Program-made: the position numbers and the translations under genes
The notes under the pieces: generated by a model
Database searches by the model: none
Told to the model about the DNA's origin: nothing
What the model saw: only the letters and a program-made list of their open reading frames with translations
From: Lagopus muta
Lineage: Eukaryota; Chordata; Aves; Galliformes; Phasianidae
NCBI RefSeq assembly: GCF_023343835.1
Contig: NC_064469.1
Location: 38,086 to 102,085 of the forward strand
Direction of reading: 5' to 3'
Length of the DNA stretch: 64,000 nt
Shown: one piece after another, positions 37,075 through 51,149 of the stretch
Position numbering within the stretch: position 1 is the first letter of the stretch
Layout: each line of letters begins with the position of its first letter

Positions 37075-39126
37075 GGTTGGAGCGCTTAGCAGACCTGAGG
37101 GGACAGAGGGAGGGCGCAGTGAGGGGTGGACGAGGACGGAGGTGGCGAGGGCTGTAAAACAAGCATCCCTTCTTCAGGAACTGACCGCGCTCTCCGGGGA
37201 AAGCATCGCTTGCCAAGAAGGAAACACCTCGATCCGGCCCAGCCCTCGCACTGGGTGCGCTGCTCCCTTTGTCAGCTGCTCATCCCCCATTTTGGCTGTT
37301 GGTTTTTATTTCAAGCTGCATTTGGGCTCTAGACTAAAAGCCTTGAGGAGCTTTCCCTGCTCACAGCCTCAACCTGCTCCGTCTCTACCTGTAAGTGATG
37401 CAATGGCACAGCAGCAATCGTAACCGGGGCGGTCGAGGGCTCCGTACAGCACAGAAGAAATGCTGGCCTCAGCCTCAGCCCACGTCCCTCTGTCCCTGTG
37501 TGCCCAGACGATGGACTCGGTTCCTCCTCCCACTGCCAGCGCTGTGATGATGCAAGCTGAGGGCTGCCGTCCTGTGCTGAGCTGAGGAGCATTGGTTTGG
37601 CCACACCTGACTTCCTGCCTGTGGCAATCCTGTGCAGCTTGCACCTGGGCCGCTCCGCATCCAGGACATCATTTGCTTCCTGAGCCCTGCTCTTGCAGGC
37701 ACGTTGCTGCAGTTGCAGCGCCTTCCCTCCTCTCCCTTTGCTCAGCCAGCTTTGATGCAAGGCTTCTGAATTTAAAATCACAGCAGAAGCCTCCCACAAT
37801 TACACAAGCTGGAGTCTTCTCCAGACCTCAAAGTGCAAAGCGAGGAGCAGCCTGGCAGCAAGTGTGAGCCCAGGCAGCCCTGTGACACCCAGGCAACGGC
37901 CACGAGCCCCTGAGCTGCCCCACGTTACCAATTGCTCACCAGGATCCTGCCCTCTTCAGGCAATCTGTGCCCTGATGCTCCCCAAACTGGAGCAACTCTC
38001 TGCCCATCCCACGGGCACGGAGCCCAGGGCACAACGTGGAGCTCCAAGAAGGGGCAAGCCTGAGCAAAGCCAGGGCTCAAGGCTCACCCTGGCCACCAGC
38101 CCGTGGCCTTGGCCAGCTTCCCTGGCTTTACTCTGCCCACACACACGAGCTTTCACCCTTCCTGTGTTGGGACTTCGCAGGCTGCAAAACTGGTGCTGCT
38201 TCTTGGAGGCACTGCAGCCACAGAGCCATCCAGAACTGCAGCCGTGAGCAGGGCAGGTTCTCCAGGCAGCATCTCAGGAGCTGGAAAAGCTTCTGAGTGA
38301 AACAGGTTGGCCTGCAAAGAGCTGGGCACGCAGGTGTGCTGTCCTAGCAGGAAAACACTGTTCGCTCAGGCATTTAAACATCTACCAAGGCTGCTGAAAC
38401 CAAGCTTAGCAATGTGACCAGCGTGGTACCAAACTCAAGGCCTGACAGTTGCATGGCTTTCCTCTGCAGAGCTGTGCCCAGAAAAGAGACCAAGCAGCCA
38501 CCACTCAGCTACAGTCTGTGCTGCTCACAGATCTCAGCACTCCTTCATCTCAGTGGTGAACACTGCAGGGAGAGCTTCTTTCGATTTGATTTTCAAAAAC
38601 CATCGGCAAAAGCAAGAGAACTCCAAGAAGTGCTGCTCATTCCTGGCACAGCAGTTCTGATGGAGACCAGCCACAGCTGAATGCATTTCATGGTATCCTG
38701 GGGTGAAAACGGCCACGATGAGCAGCCCAGAAATTGTATGGTTGGTGCAGAAAGCTGTGGCTGGGGGATGGGGGGGGATCCTTCCAGCTGAGCTCAATGC
38801 TCAGGGATCCCCCCCGATTCAGAGCTGCGTTCCTGTGGCTCTGCAGCCACAGCTCCGAGCTGAGCGCTGCTGACATGGCACAGACAGGACAAGGAGCAGA
38901 CGAACCAGCAGCAATTGGAGGTGGACTCATCCCACGGTACGTGGTAGGAATGTGTTTGAAGGTCAGGAAATGCTTGTGCCCTCAGCAGCACTGCGGAATG
39001 CAGCGCAAATACCTCCTCAGAAACCAAGGCCGCGCAGTGGCGATGGATGGAGGAGCGCCCACCAAACCTCGTGGCTGCTTCTGGGCTCAGGGGGGTCCAG
39101 CAGCTGCCCCTGAAGGCCTGGGGGAG

Positions 39127-39170
39127 ATCATAGAATCATAGAACCACAAGGTTGGAAACGATGAGCACCT
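39127..39170 (-). mobile_element. Short CR1 3'-end remnant
   Basis: ATCATAGAATCATAGAACCAC followed by AAGGTTGGAAACGATG on plus, the reverse complement of a CR1 terminal octamer repeat and tail. Confidence 0.55.
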
Positions 39171-42100
39171 GCGTGGGGCAGCAGGGCCCCAGCCCCAAGG
39201 CAAGCACAGAACAAAGCTGCAGAGGAAGCCTGGCCCCAAGGCGGACCCCAGAGCCGTTTCTCCTGGTGTAAACACCACAGCTTTGCACAATGGGGGCTTG
39301 TTTACACCAGCGGAACGCCCGCATCCTTCCAGGCTCTGAGGTACAACGTTGATGCTGCTCAGCAGGAGCTCAGAGTCCTGGCAAACCTTTCCCAAAATCA
39401 ACAGCTCTACGGAGAGCCGCAGCAGGGCACGCACTGAAGTTGATGCGAGCTCAGCCCTGATCACAGGATCAGCCTGAGGGAACAAGGACAGCGTGACCAG
39501 CAGCACTGGTGCCCTCATCACCTGATATTGGACCATACTGAGCACGGATACAGGATGCTCAGAGCAAGTCCTCGGTGCCAAGCGCAGCACAAGACCTAAG
39601 TCAGGGGAGAAAACCCTACCAGCTTTTCTCTATTTCTTTGCTGTGCCCTTGGTGGCATGTTCTGCCTGGCTGCTGGCCTCTCCTGCTTACACCGACTCTG
39701 CAAAGAGGAACAGGACAAGATTGGACCCACCAGACCACTGTGAAAACACCACAGAGAGCCAAGGGGAAAGGATGGACACTCAGACTGCTGCTAATGCAGC
39801 CCTCAAATTGCCAACAGCCTTAAACTCTGCGTTTTCCCTGGATGCAGCTCACAGCACCGTCCAGAGCCAAACACCAGGACAAGTGTCCCAGCACCGTAAA
39901 GCCAGCCCCGATTTGCTTGTTTTCCTTCAATCCAGGCCGTGATCCCCAGCACCCGGAGCACAGCCACATCCTCGTGCAGCTCAAAGCTCTGCAGTGCTGT
40001 GCAAGGAGCAGAGCCCCACGTGGCTGCGCCGTCCTCACACCTCCAGCACTGAGCACAGGGACGGGCAAAGGGCTCCCAGCCAGGCGCTGCTGGTGGAAGC
40101 TGAGGGCAGCTCCTACTGCTGGGCTGCAGCTTCTTGCTGCCAGGATCTGCTGCTGGGATCTGCTGGCAGCGCATCCCGACGCTGCACTTGGATGCTCTGG
40201 GCTTCCCCAAAACCACACCAGCGCAGAGGTCGGCATTTTCACTGTAGAAACAATTTGGGTTTCAGCACATTGAGAGGAAAAAGCGCTCAGAAGATCCAGG
40301 AAAGGCGAGGAGGGACAGGAGGGTCTGGTGAGCACCAGCTGCTTTGCAGGGATGAACCAGCAGAGTGCATCTCCCACATCCAGCCCTGCCATCTCAACAG
40401 AGGAAAAACCAGTTCTGTTTGTTTGTCAGTCAGAGCTGAAGGAAGAACCCCCCCCTCCCATGAAGGATCTGGACACGGAGGCAGCAGAATCAAACAAACA
40501 CAGGCAGCCTCAGCATTTCAGGCCACGCTTTGTTTGTTTAACCCTCTGCTCTCTCAAGCTGTGGCAGCAATGCCATCCCACGCTGATCCAACCCGTCCTG
40601 CCAGCGTGGCCGGCTCTGATTTCAGTCCCCTCTACTGCTTTCATTGCCTTCTGCTACGATTGTCGCCTTTTCCTCCCATTTTAGTCTCCCATTCAGCTTC
40701 CTTCACACCGCTCGGTGCAAAATTAGTGGCTCCAAAGCCAATCTCTTCCTGCAGGCAGGAAATCCCAGCCCCGGCCACCCGCCTCGCTGCAGCACCGCAC
40801 CAACACTCCCTTCCTCGCTCAGTCTGAGCTTCTCCTTCCCAGATCCTGCTCCTATAAAATCCTAATAACTCCCCCTGCACCTGGGGAAGGGGAAAGCCTT
40901 CACCCCAGCCCATTCTTGCATAGATTGGGGTATTTGTGCCCTCTTCCACCCCGCATTTCGCTCCTCCATAGGCCGCTGTGAGCCGCGCTCCATGTATTAG
41001 CCAGCGCCACGGGGCCAGATCCTGAACCACGCCAAGCATTCCTCAGGGGCAGGCAGCTGGGTGTGAGCTGCGCTGCAAACAAACCTCCCTGTCAGGCTGT
41101 TCTCATTACCTTGATGAAGTTTTATCCCAGCAGGCGAGGCCGATCGAAGCTCGAATGGCCGCACGCAGCTTCAGCCCAGATTGCTGGGTGGGGGAAACTT
41201 CACCCCACAGGCATTGCTGGCTGCAGCCATCCAGGCTGTGTGTGTGAGTGTGCGCCTGCTTCGCTCTGCTTCCTGCTTGCTGCCACCTGCACGCGTCACG
41301 CTGCCTTTCTGCAGAAGTCCCAGCATCTTCCCTCGATCCTCAGAGCACCTGCTCCAAAATTCCACCCTGGAAAACTTCCTGAGCGCTGCTTCCCCATGGA
41401 AGCCCCCCATGGAGGAACCCCGTGTGGCACCACGGGGAGAGGTGCCACATCTGGATGATATGGAGGCAAAGGGCGCCTCTCAGGGTGGTCGTTGCCAGGC
41501 TGCAGGCAGAGGGAAAGTGAACACAGTGGGACTCAGCTACTGATCGCAACCAACCTCCAAGCTGAGCCTGATGTCACTGAACTCTTTCTGGATTGGCAGC
41601 AGAACAGAAACGCAAAGAGGCACGGCTGGAGGACCCTCGCTGTCACCCCCACCCCTCAGTCCAACACATCAGCAGCGTTTCGGCCGGCCACGGCGAAGGG
41701 AAAGGGTTAAAATCCACCCCTCTGCCTCTCCTGGAGCTCTGCACATTCCTCAGCCCTGTCCAAACCCAGGTCACATTCCCTTTATCTCAGCTTTGTTTAA
41801 TTAGTCAGCCATTAACGAACGCTTCTGGCAGCCAGGAGTAAACTAAAATAGAGCAGAATATTCCCCACTGCTGGCAAGCTCCCCAGCCTTACGCTATCAG
41901 GGCTTGGGAGCTCACTCTTAGCTTTCAGAAGTGAAAAAACAGTGACAGAAAGATTGAGGAGGAGCCCACAAGCACCCATTTCCCCCGAGCATTCTGTGTC
42001 TGTGCAGGGAGTTGGTGCCCCACGCAACCTGCAGGACTCTGTGCACCACAAGCATCAGGGAGAGCCTCAGGTTGGGCACAGCTCCGCTGCCCAGATCTGC

Positions 42101-45100
42101 TCTGAGCTGCTCCAAACGGATCTCAGTTAAACGGAGACCGAATGGGAAAGGAGCACAACAAACCTCACAGCCCTGACTGCCCCACAGGGATGCTTTAAGG
42201 GGGCTCAAGGGGTCCCTGGACGCGCGGTGCAGGCACCCAGGGACACCCCACCACCCTGTGCTTCCCATGGGGTCGCTGTGCTCCCCTGGCACCACGTCCT
42301 TCCTCTGCGCAGCGGAGCAGGAAGGCTGCTCCAAAGATTCCTTTTGTAAAGTCCAATTCCAGAGCAGCACAGATGTGTCTCAGCTTCACCCCCACCTCGG
42401 TCCAAGAGGAATCGCTCCCTTTTTCTTACGGGCTCAAACCAAGCAGCCTCAGGCTCTGCCTCCCATACAAACACCACCAACCCGCTCGCATCAGCCAGAA
42501 CTGAGCTTGCCGCCTCCAAAAGCCAGCTCAGCAGATTGGAGGGCAAACAACCTGCTCCACAGCAAGGTGGAGAGTGGTGCCCCATTGCTCTGCACGTTTC
42601 CAGTACAGTCAGCCTCGCCCGGGCTTGAAAAGCAAAGAAACTTCCTCCGAGCAGCCTCCCCTCACTGCTCACCCCCTGCCAAACCCTGCCTGAAACTCAT
42701 TAACAAAATATATCAGCCAAGACTCCGCATTACTCACCATCACCACCCTGCTTCCTGCAAGCCAGAGGGGGAAGAAGGAAGGAAAACTGCTGCAGAAAGA
42801 ACTCTGAGTGGGGCAGGAGGGCGCAGGGCTGAGGAACAGCAGCACAGAACGGGGGTTTGGGGGCCAGCAGCCACAGCTGTGCTCCCGACTCCGCAAACTG
42901 CGCAGCGCCTCTGGAGCCAGGCAGGACTGGGACATCCTGAGCCCTGCAGATGGGCTCTCACCGTCCCCCCCTTCTTGCCTGCTGGAACTGGGTTTGTGCT
43001 GGCATGGGGACAGACCAGCTTTGCTCCCCTGCATCCTCAGCACAGCACCGGGACGAGCAGCACACGGACAGGCAGGGAAGCAGGGGGTGAAGCCGTGCCA
43101 AGCCCCGCTTCCTGGTGCCGTGAGCCTTGCTCCCAGGCGAGCCACCCAGAGAATGGGTTCCTCCCAGCTCCACACCACCTCCCTGCAGGCGCCCACCTCC
43201 GCGCCGTGCTGCCGTTACCATTTCCCAGGGCTGGAAGTGGCTCCGGCTGCGCTCACCCACGCTGCGAGGATCCGTTGGCAAGCGGAGAGGGAGGGAAGGA
43301 GGAGAGGAGCTGTGATCAGCAGCTGCTGAGGCTCGCAGGGGTTAACAGCGAAGCTTGTAAGAAGTGGAGCAGGAATAGAGGAGATTTGAGCCGGGAGCCA
43401 ATGAGGCAGCAACATTTGAAACAAAGCAGCCAGTCAAAGTGCCCCGGCCGTGGAAACAGGGAAGGACGGAGAGGGGAAGGTGGGAAGCCCGCGGCCTTTC
43501 CGGCGAGTCTCTGCTCATGTGGGTGTTCCTTACGCCACTTCCAGGTCCTTCACCCACCCTGAGAGCAGGGGCTGGATGTGGCCAGAAGCGCTGACTCCTC
43601 TCCTGGCAAGTTCAGCTGGCAGTAAGAGCTCTGGCTCACGAACAGCAGCCCCAAAACCTGCTGGGGGGACACCAGGTCGCTCACCAGGGCTCCCCGAGGG
43701 CTGTAAGCCTCTCCTGAGGGTGAGGATCACGGCTCAAAGCTCTGCCTCTTCATCTGTTTTCCACGCAGACGAGCTGCGTGCTGCTTGTTAAGGAGCAGCA
43801 GCGTGAGCTGTGTGATCCCATGGGGTGGGCAGAAGGAACTGAGCAGCCCCCGGTGTGAGGATCTCCAGCTGGAACTCAAGGCTCTGATGTGAGGGTGCAC
43901 GTTTCTGTTCTCTCCTCTTTGATTTTGCTCAGAGGAAACACTCTCGAATTGGCCCAATTAAGTTGGCACGTCTTGCAAATGAACTTCTCGCCCCCAGCAG
44001 CCCCCATGGGCAATTGGCCCAACTCAGGGGCAGCACGGGAGCGAAGGCAGCAGGTGGTGAGTGGGACAGGGAAAGCAAACCAGGGCAGCTGCGAGCCCTG
44101 CTGCATCCAGCACAGCCCAACAGCATCTCCAAGAGGTCCCTGCAGCTCCATTCTTATTTAAATGCCTTTTACAAGCGGGGAGAGGGAAACAGGCAAGAAA
44201 AAAGCAGGGTTGTGAATGTTAATCACCTAGCAGCTTACAACTAGATTGCTCACTTCCCATTCGTCCTCATTTTCCTCTTCCTTGTTCTTTTGCAGAGCGT
44301 TTGGGGACCAAAATATCTACAGCAGCCTTGCTACGCTGCTAAGCAGCACTGGGAAGCTTTCCTGGAATCATGAGAGAAAGAGGTGGAAAAAAAGGACGGG
44401 CAGATGAGGGCAAACCTCCGCCAGCGTCTCCTCCCACGTCGTCCCGGCGCCTGCAGCACCCAGGTGGCATCGCCCATGGTGCTGGCATCACCCACCAGGG
44501 GTCCCCGAGCCCTCATGAAGCAAACGAGGCTGCGTTACAGCATTCACAGCTTCCTTATCTTTCAGGGAAGGAGGAAAGAGCAGCGGAGAGCTGGGCAGAA
44601 CGCTGATGGGGGGACGAGCTGGAGCTGCTGCGTCTCTTCCCCGTCTAAGGGGCAAAACTCACCTGCCCTTCTGGCAAGTTGTTTCCCTGGTACAGAACAA
44701 GCAGCAGCTCCAACACCTCCCATTTCCAGCCGTCAAAAGCTGCTGTGACTACAGAAATCCACCAGCTGTTCTGCTCGGCTGCCAAGAGCACAAAGAGCCC
44801 CCAGCAGCAATTTTAGAGGCTTGTGAAACGGCGCTAATTAATTCACAGGAAGATAAAAGCGCATCAAAGGAAGTTTCTACCCCCGTATCTTTCGGGGTTT
44901 TAACAAAATTAGCAGAAGCGCATCCTGCCAGCCCTCGCCTCGCAGACAAACCCAGCGTGGCCTCAGTCCCCACGCAGCTGCACCCAGAGAGCAGCTTGGA
45001 GGACCTCAGCCCCACCACTGACGTCCTGCCGCTCTGCTGCACGCGGCCCAGCTTCAAAACGCAAAGGGACACCGGCTCTCAAAGCCTTCACTCCCCCCCC

Positions 45101-45599
45101 CCCAAGACTGAGTAACGCAAGGCTGCAGGCTCAGCTATTGCTTTTGATCTGGCAGTAAAGATCTCACGTGGTTTCAGGCTGTGGGAGCCACAGCTCCGAG
45201 CTCACACACGCCCTGACTGCAGCCCAGCAGTGCAACCAGAAGGGATCCCAGCCCCGGGGCTCCGTCCCAGCCACGCCATGGAAGTGGAAACGGCATTTCC
45301 TTGACATCGCCGTGCCCTCCGCGCTTGGGACGCGAGCCCTGCGTTGCTGGAGCAATGGAAGCAGGCATACAGGCACATCTGAGTGGAAGTGGGGCAGAGG
45401 AGCCGTCCCAGAGCCAAGGGACGTCATCCACCAGGAGTTTGTCACGCTGAGAGTGGCACGGCGCAACGCTCACCGCAGCACTGCTGCGCTCAGCCTGCCA
45501 GCAGGGTGGTAGAACTGGCCAGGCTGGCTTTGCACAACCTTCAAAGAGCAGAGAGATGCCACGCTGCCAGGCTGGGCAGGGCCACGTGGGGCCGGCGGG

Positions 45600-46396
45600 C
45601 TGAGGAACCCCGGGAGGATCCAAACAGAGTCCTCAGGCATTTGGGCTGGAAGAACCCCAGGCACCTGTAGAGGCTGGGAGGAGTGGTCCTTGAGAGCAGC
45701 TCGGCAGAGAAGGATCTGGGGGTCCTGATGGACGAGAGACTGAATATGAGCCAGCAGTGCGCTCTGGCAGCTCGAAAGGCAAATGGGATCCTGGGCTCCA
45801 TCAGGAGAGGGGTGGCCAGCAGGGACAGGGAGGTGATTGTCCCTCTCTACTCGGCTCTTGTGAGGCCCCATCTGGAGTCCTGTGTCCAGGTGTGGAGCCC
45901 TCAGGACAAGAAAGACATTGAGATTTTGGAAAGGGTCCAGAGGAGGGCGACTAAGATGATGAGGGGGCTGGAGCAGCTCCCCTATGAGGACAGGCTGAGG
46001 GAGTTGGGCTTGTTCAGCCTGGAGAAGAGAAGGCTGCGGGGTGACCTCATTGCAGCCTATCAATACCTGAAGGGAACCTACACCCAGGAGGGGAGTAAAC
46101 TCTTCCAAAGGGCTGACAACAGCAGGATGAGGGGAAATGGATCCAAGTTGAAGGAGGGAAGATTGAGGTTGGATGTTAGGGGGAAGTTCTTTACTAGGAG
46201 AGTGGTTAGGCCCTGGAACGGGCTGCCCAGGGAGGTTGTGGATGCCCCGTCCTTGGACGGGTTTAAGGCCAGGTTGGACGGGGTCCTGGGCAACCTGATC
46301 TGAATATGTATGTTTGGTGGCCCTGCCAGGCAGGGGGGTTGGAACTACATGATCCTTGGGGTCCCTTCCAACCCGGGTGATTCTGTGATTCTGTGT
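45600..46396 (+). mobile_element. CR1 LINE, 5'-truncated, well preserved
   Basis: The C-terminal 206 codons of the CR1 ORF2 protein (45683-46303) are open without interruption, including the conserved [35 protein letters not shown] and [20 protein letters not shown] blocks. The 3' UTR then ends with GATCCTTGGGGTCCCTTCCA and two ATTCTGTG octamers, the CR1 hallmark. It is the youngest-looking copy in the window. The left limit is approximate; CR1-like sequence may begin near 45490. Confidence 0.92.
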
Positions 46397-49299
46397 GAAA
46401 GAAGTCCAAAAGGAATGCAGAACTGTGGGGTGGACCCAGCTGAAGGATGGGATGCTGCTCAGCAGGGCCAGGAGAAGCTCATGAGGTCCAACAGAGCCAC
46501 GTGCATCGCTGCACACCAATCGTTCTCCCATCAGCAGACGATCCCTCAACCTGCAGAAACGCCCTGAGCCTCCGTGCTGCACTGCTGGGGTGCCCCAAAG
46601 ACACCGGTTTGTGTCCAGCCACCCCAAATTGCAGTGAGCTGACCTGCCGCCTGGCCTCTGCCAAGCTCTTCCAGAAAGTTCAGGCTTGGAGTGAGAAATT
46701 CACTTCAGTTTTCCCTTTTTCTGCCCACGCAGCAGCCTGCGGGGTTGCCCAGCGATGACTCAGTGCTGAAGGGCTTAACGCAGGTTGCTGGGGATCTATT
46801 CCTGGTTCTCCTCCTGCTCTGCTTTGTGAGGAGGAGCGTCACCCCGGCACACGGGAGTCTGCTTTAACAGAGCAGCGCAACGCTGGCTTCGATCTGAGAC
46901 CTTCAGAGGAAAAGTGCTGGAGAGTCACGGCATCACAGCGCGGCGTGGGTTGGACGTGAGCTAAAGGATCATGGTGGAAAGGATTGGAGTCCTTCACACC
47001 CAAAAAAAACCCCAAAACCAGCGAGAAGAAACAACAGGGGAATGGATCTGAGGTGCTCAGCACGTTCTGCACAAAGCCTGTCACCTTGTCCCCACGGCTC
47101 CAGGGCGCAGCGTGGCCGCTGGCTGCCCAGGAGCATTTCTCAGCCTCATCCCCATGGGATGACGTCTCATGCACAAGGGCTGCTCCCCCCCGGCTCCCAC
47201 AGACACTGTTTGTGCCTTGAAGCCTGAACTCCAATTACCCTTATCTCGGTTTCCAGAGACACAACCAGGAGCACCGCAGACCCCATTTGTCCCTTTGGTG
47301 CAAAATGACTGCATAGATGGCGTCTCAGCGGAGCTCCCTGACTGCAGGGCTCCCTCAGCGTCCTCGAGCGCGGGCAGAGAGATGCTGGCCTCCTCCATGC
47401 CTCTCCCTGAGCGAGAGGCTGCTTCACTACTCCTCCCTCATTCTGTCTCCCACTGGGAGCTCAATGGTGTCAGATGAAGCGCTGTGGGAAGGGCGAGAGG
47501 ATGGCAGCCCGGGGCAGCAGAAAGCAGTCATGCAGAAAGCGGAGGCGAGCGGTGAGCGCGCAGCACTGGGGGCAGGCAGAGCCCCTTGCAGGCAGCGCCA
47601 CGCAGCACCGCTCCACGGGACGCTGCTGCCTGGCATCAGCAATGCTCCAGCAGAACCCTGACCCGAAAGTAACGGAGCCCCTCCAGCCACCTTGCTATTG
47701 AGCTTCTAACCAGAAGGCTGCCGTTTCAGCATCGGTGCTCGTAGCCTCCTTTCGGGCTTCTCTGTTCAGGCAGCATAAATGATTTAATCGCAGCGTGGAA
47801 CATCACACAGGCACCTTTTTGGAACAGGAAGCGTGCAAACATCACCCGCTCCCAGCAGGGGTTACCCAACCCCTCCAGCAGGTCAGACAAACAAGTTCTG
47901 CGTTGCACCAAAGATACCTTTGGTCCGGGGTGGAGGAAACTGCACGCAATCCACCCCCACTGCCTCCATTCCGAGCGCTGAGCAGCCAGAGGCTCCTCGC
48001 CACTCGCTGCTCCTGCTCTGCACTGCACAGACAGCACTGAACGCAGCCCTGCGCCGGGGCACGGTGACAAAACCCAACAGCATTCCCCCACCGCACCCCA
48101 AATCCTGCTGTTTCTACAACCATCGCCTTGCTCTTGTCCCCTTAGCACCCAATGGGCTCAAAGCAGACATTCACAACAAGAGGATGACGATGCACAGCAG
48201 GGAGAAGCCATGCGGGGACATCGCCTGCCCCCCTGGAAGGGACCCAAAGCTTCGGATGATCAGCAGGTGCTAACGGAGCCCCAGCAGCGCTGCAGGGAAG
48301 GGACTCTAACGATGATTTTAATGCAACCTGGCAGTGGATTGCATTCCCCAGTGCTTAAGGACCACGAAGGAAGCTATGGGAGATGCTCAGCGCAGCACCC
48401 AGCACTGCTGCCCCCAACCCCACAACAAGGAGTTCGCCTCGGATGGCTGACACTTGAAATGTTTGTCTTTAGTAGGAAAAGGGAAACCAAACCAAACCCC
48501 CACAGTCACAGAGCCAAACCCAGCGCCTCCCCTTAGAGTTAACAGACCAAAACATCTCAGCCCCTTCCATTTTCTCATCACCCTCCTGCACCCCACTGAC
48601 AGAACCTACAGTTTATTTGCTCTCAGCGCGCGACGCGGGGAAAGGAAGAGCTGAACAAGCACAGCTCTGAAGAATTACATTTTCATTACGTCCCAAAAAT
48701 GTTAATAAAGAAAAAAAACAAGCAAATCCTCCAGGATGCACCAGCCCAGCTGGGAAGGCTGCTCTGAAACGTGAGCCGCACCGGAGCCAGGCAGAGCTCC
48801 CTCTGAAACCCCAAACCAGCACGGCTCCGTTCCCAGGCACACGGTGAGGCCTCTTCCCTTCCCCTGCTGGCCTCAGGAGAAACCACTTCGTATTAAATAA
48901 GAACGGTGTGATTGTAATTAGGCGGCGTGGAAGCTGCCAAACGTCCCTGGGGTTTCTGTGGGACTCCCAGGGCTGCGTCCTTTGTCCTCCTGCAGTGCAG
49001 CACAGCTGAATCCCACGGGGTACCCAGCACCAACGCTGTCAGCTCTGCTTTACTTCACTGCCTTCAGAGGCAGGACAGAAACGGGCTCCTGGTTACGTGC
49101 ACCAAAGGAAGAAACAGGGAGAAAAGCAAAGCTCCCAGGGCTGCAGTCCAAGGGCAGAGCAGTGACAACAGGTAGCAGGGCATGAAGGCACCAGGCATCA
49201 TCCCAGCGTGAACAGAACTGCTCAGCATCCAGCGGCGCCCAATGTGAGCACAGAAAGCTCCGTCCCCACGAGCTGCACCTCGGATGCAAAGTTACACCT

Positions 49300-49585
49300 C
49301 CTTCCTTCCTTCCTTTTCCTTCCTTCTTCCTTCCTTCCTTTCCTTCCTTCTTCCTTCCTTTTCCTTCCTTCTTCCTTCCTTCCTTTCCTTCCTTTTTCCT
49401 TCCTTTTCCTTCCTTCTTCCTTCCTTCCTTTCCTTCCTTCTTCCTTCCTTTTCCTTCCTTCTTCATTCCTTCCTTTCCTTCCTTCTTCCTTCCTTCCTTT
49501 CCTTCCTTCTTCCTTCCTTCCTTTCCTTCCTTCTTCCTTCCTTTTCCTTCCTTCTTCCTTCCTTTTCCTTCCTTCCTTCCCCTCC
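49300..49585. repeat. (TTCC)n / (TTCCTTCC)n microsatellite
   Basis: About 285 bases of TTCC units with regular CTTCTT interruptions; pure pyrimidine on plus, purine on minus. It is able to form triplex DNA. Translated frames are simple Ser/Phe/Leu or Lys/Arg/Glu repeats. Confidence 0.95.
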
Positions 49586-50739
49586 ACCAGCCACCCACAG
49601 CCAGGAATCATTCATCTGAGAAGTCGGGCGCTGAGGAATCAAACCCACACCACAGAGCCAAAGGAAGGCCTTGCAAGAACCTCACCGTGCTCCAAGCACT
49701 GCCTCTCCCGTCCTGCTGCTCCGCTGCCCCAGGGATGGAGGTGCGATTTACGTCCTTTCATGTCCACTCAAACAAATTCACCTCTGTTTCAGCGCTTGGG
49801 TGACTCACAGAGATCCAGCTCACAAAGATCCAGCTCACAGAGCCCAAACATCAACAAAAGAAGCAACACAGCAGCAACAGCAGCACAAAGGACGGTGAGG
49901 AGCCCAGAGCAAAGCTCGGCGAGTTTTTATTTTTATAGGGCCAGCTTCCTTCTGACCCATTTGATAATTGCCAGCAAAACAAATGTCTCCCCTGCAGATG
50001 CAAATAAAGATATGTGGAAAACATCTGGGAGCTGTAACAACACGGGGGAGCAGAGCGTGAGTTTCCATTCAGCTGAGGGGGCAAACAGAACCTAAACTGG
50101 CAGCAATCGTTATCTTGTTGGTATCTCCCCTGGAAAATTCTGAGGCTATTCCAGCTTCCAAATGCGTTCTGGTTAATTACCTTTGTTTAGGAAAGTCAGG
50201 GTGGCGTTGCAGCAGAATAGAATACAGGCAATGTTTCTGAACACAAGCTGGAAACGTCAGCCAAAGACAACAGCACGGCGCTGCTGATGCGTCCACAGAG
50301 CCTCACGTTTCACAAACCAGCAATTCATACCCAACTCCTATAAAAGCCCCCCCCCCAAACCTGCCCAGGGGTCAACAAACACATCCCCCAGGTTTAGAAA
50401 TAAACCAGGAATTAGGAAACTTCCTTCAAAAGCTGCCAGGATTGGCTGCCATTTGCAACCGGCAGCAAACAACCGAATCCTTTGGCCGCTGCTCAAACGG
50501 GGTTTATTTAAACTTCCTCTGCACAGCCCAGCTCTCAAACTCAATTTGGGGGTTTATTTAAACACCCTCCACACCCCCCAGCTCTGCCCCTTCCCCAACG
50601 CCAGGCTCCACAAACCCAATTCGCAGCTATGCGGGACGCTTCAAAAAGACACAAACCCAAACCAGGGCTGTCGGCTGCGCCTGTGGGCTCCCACCCAGTC
50701 CTGCACGGATGGACAGATCCCCAAATTCGGGCCATTTTT

Positions 50740-50980
50740 GAGGGCGGGGGGGGGGGGGGGGGGGGCACAGAAATACAGGACCCCCTCCCTCTCTATTCCC
50801 CCCTCCTGTCCCTCCCCCCATCCCCCTCCTTCTATCCCCCCCCATCTCCCTCTCCCCATCTCCTCAATCCCCCCTCCCCCCTTCCTATCCCCCCCCACCC
50901 TCCTCCTATCCCCCCCCCCCCCCCCCCTCTATCCCCTTCCCCCCAATCCCCTCCTCTCCTCCCCCCCGCTCCCCTCAGGG
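50740..50980. repeat. G-run followed by CCCCTCC low-complexity tract
   Basis: A run of about 18 G at about 50748-50765 is followed by about 200 bases of pyrimidine CCCTCCC/CTATCCCC repeats. Low complexity, no coding evidence. Confidence 0.75.
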
Positions 50981-51149
50981 CCTCCAGTACTCACCCACAC
51001 CCCCTCCAGGCGCAGGCCGCCCACAGCACAGCACTCACAACCCCCACCCCCAACCTCAGGAGGCCCAAATCCTTCCCTGCACCGCCAGCTGAAGACCCTC
51101 GCCCACATATTCCCGTATCCCCGGGCCCCTCCGGCCCCACTCACCCCCC

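Noticed and set aside
49050-49620. Open frames of Lys/Arg/Glu or Ser/Phe/Leu repeats on both strands
   Set aside because: They arise from the (TTCC)n microsatellite; open in all frames because the repeat has no stop.
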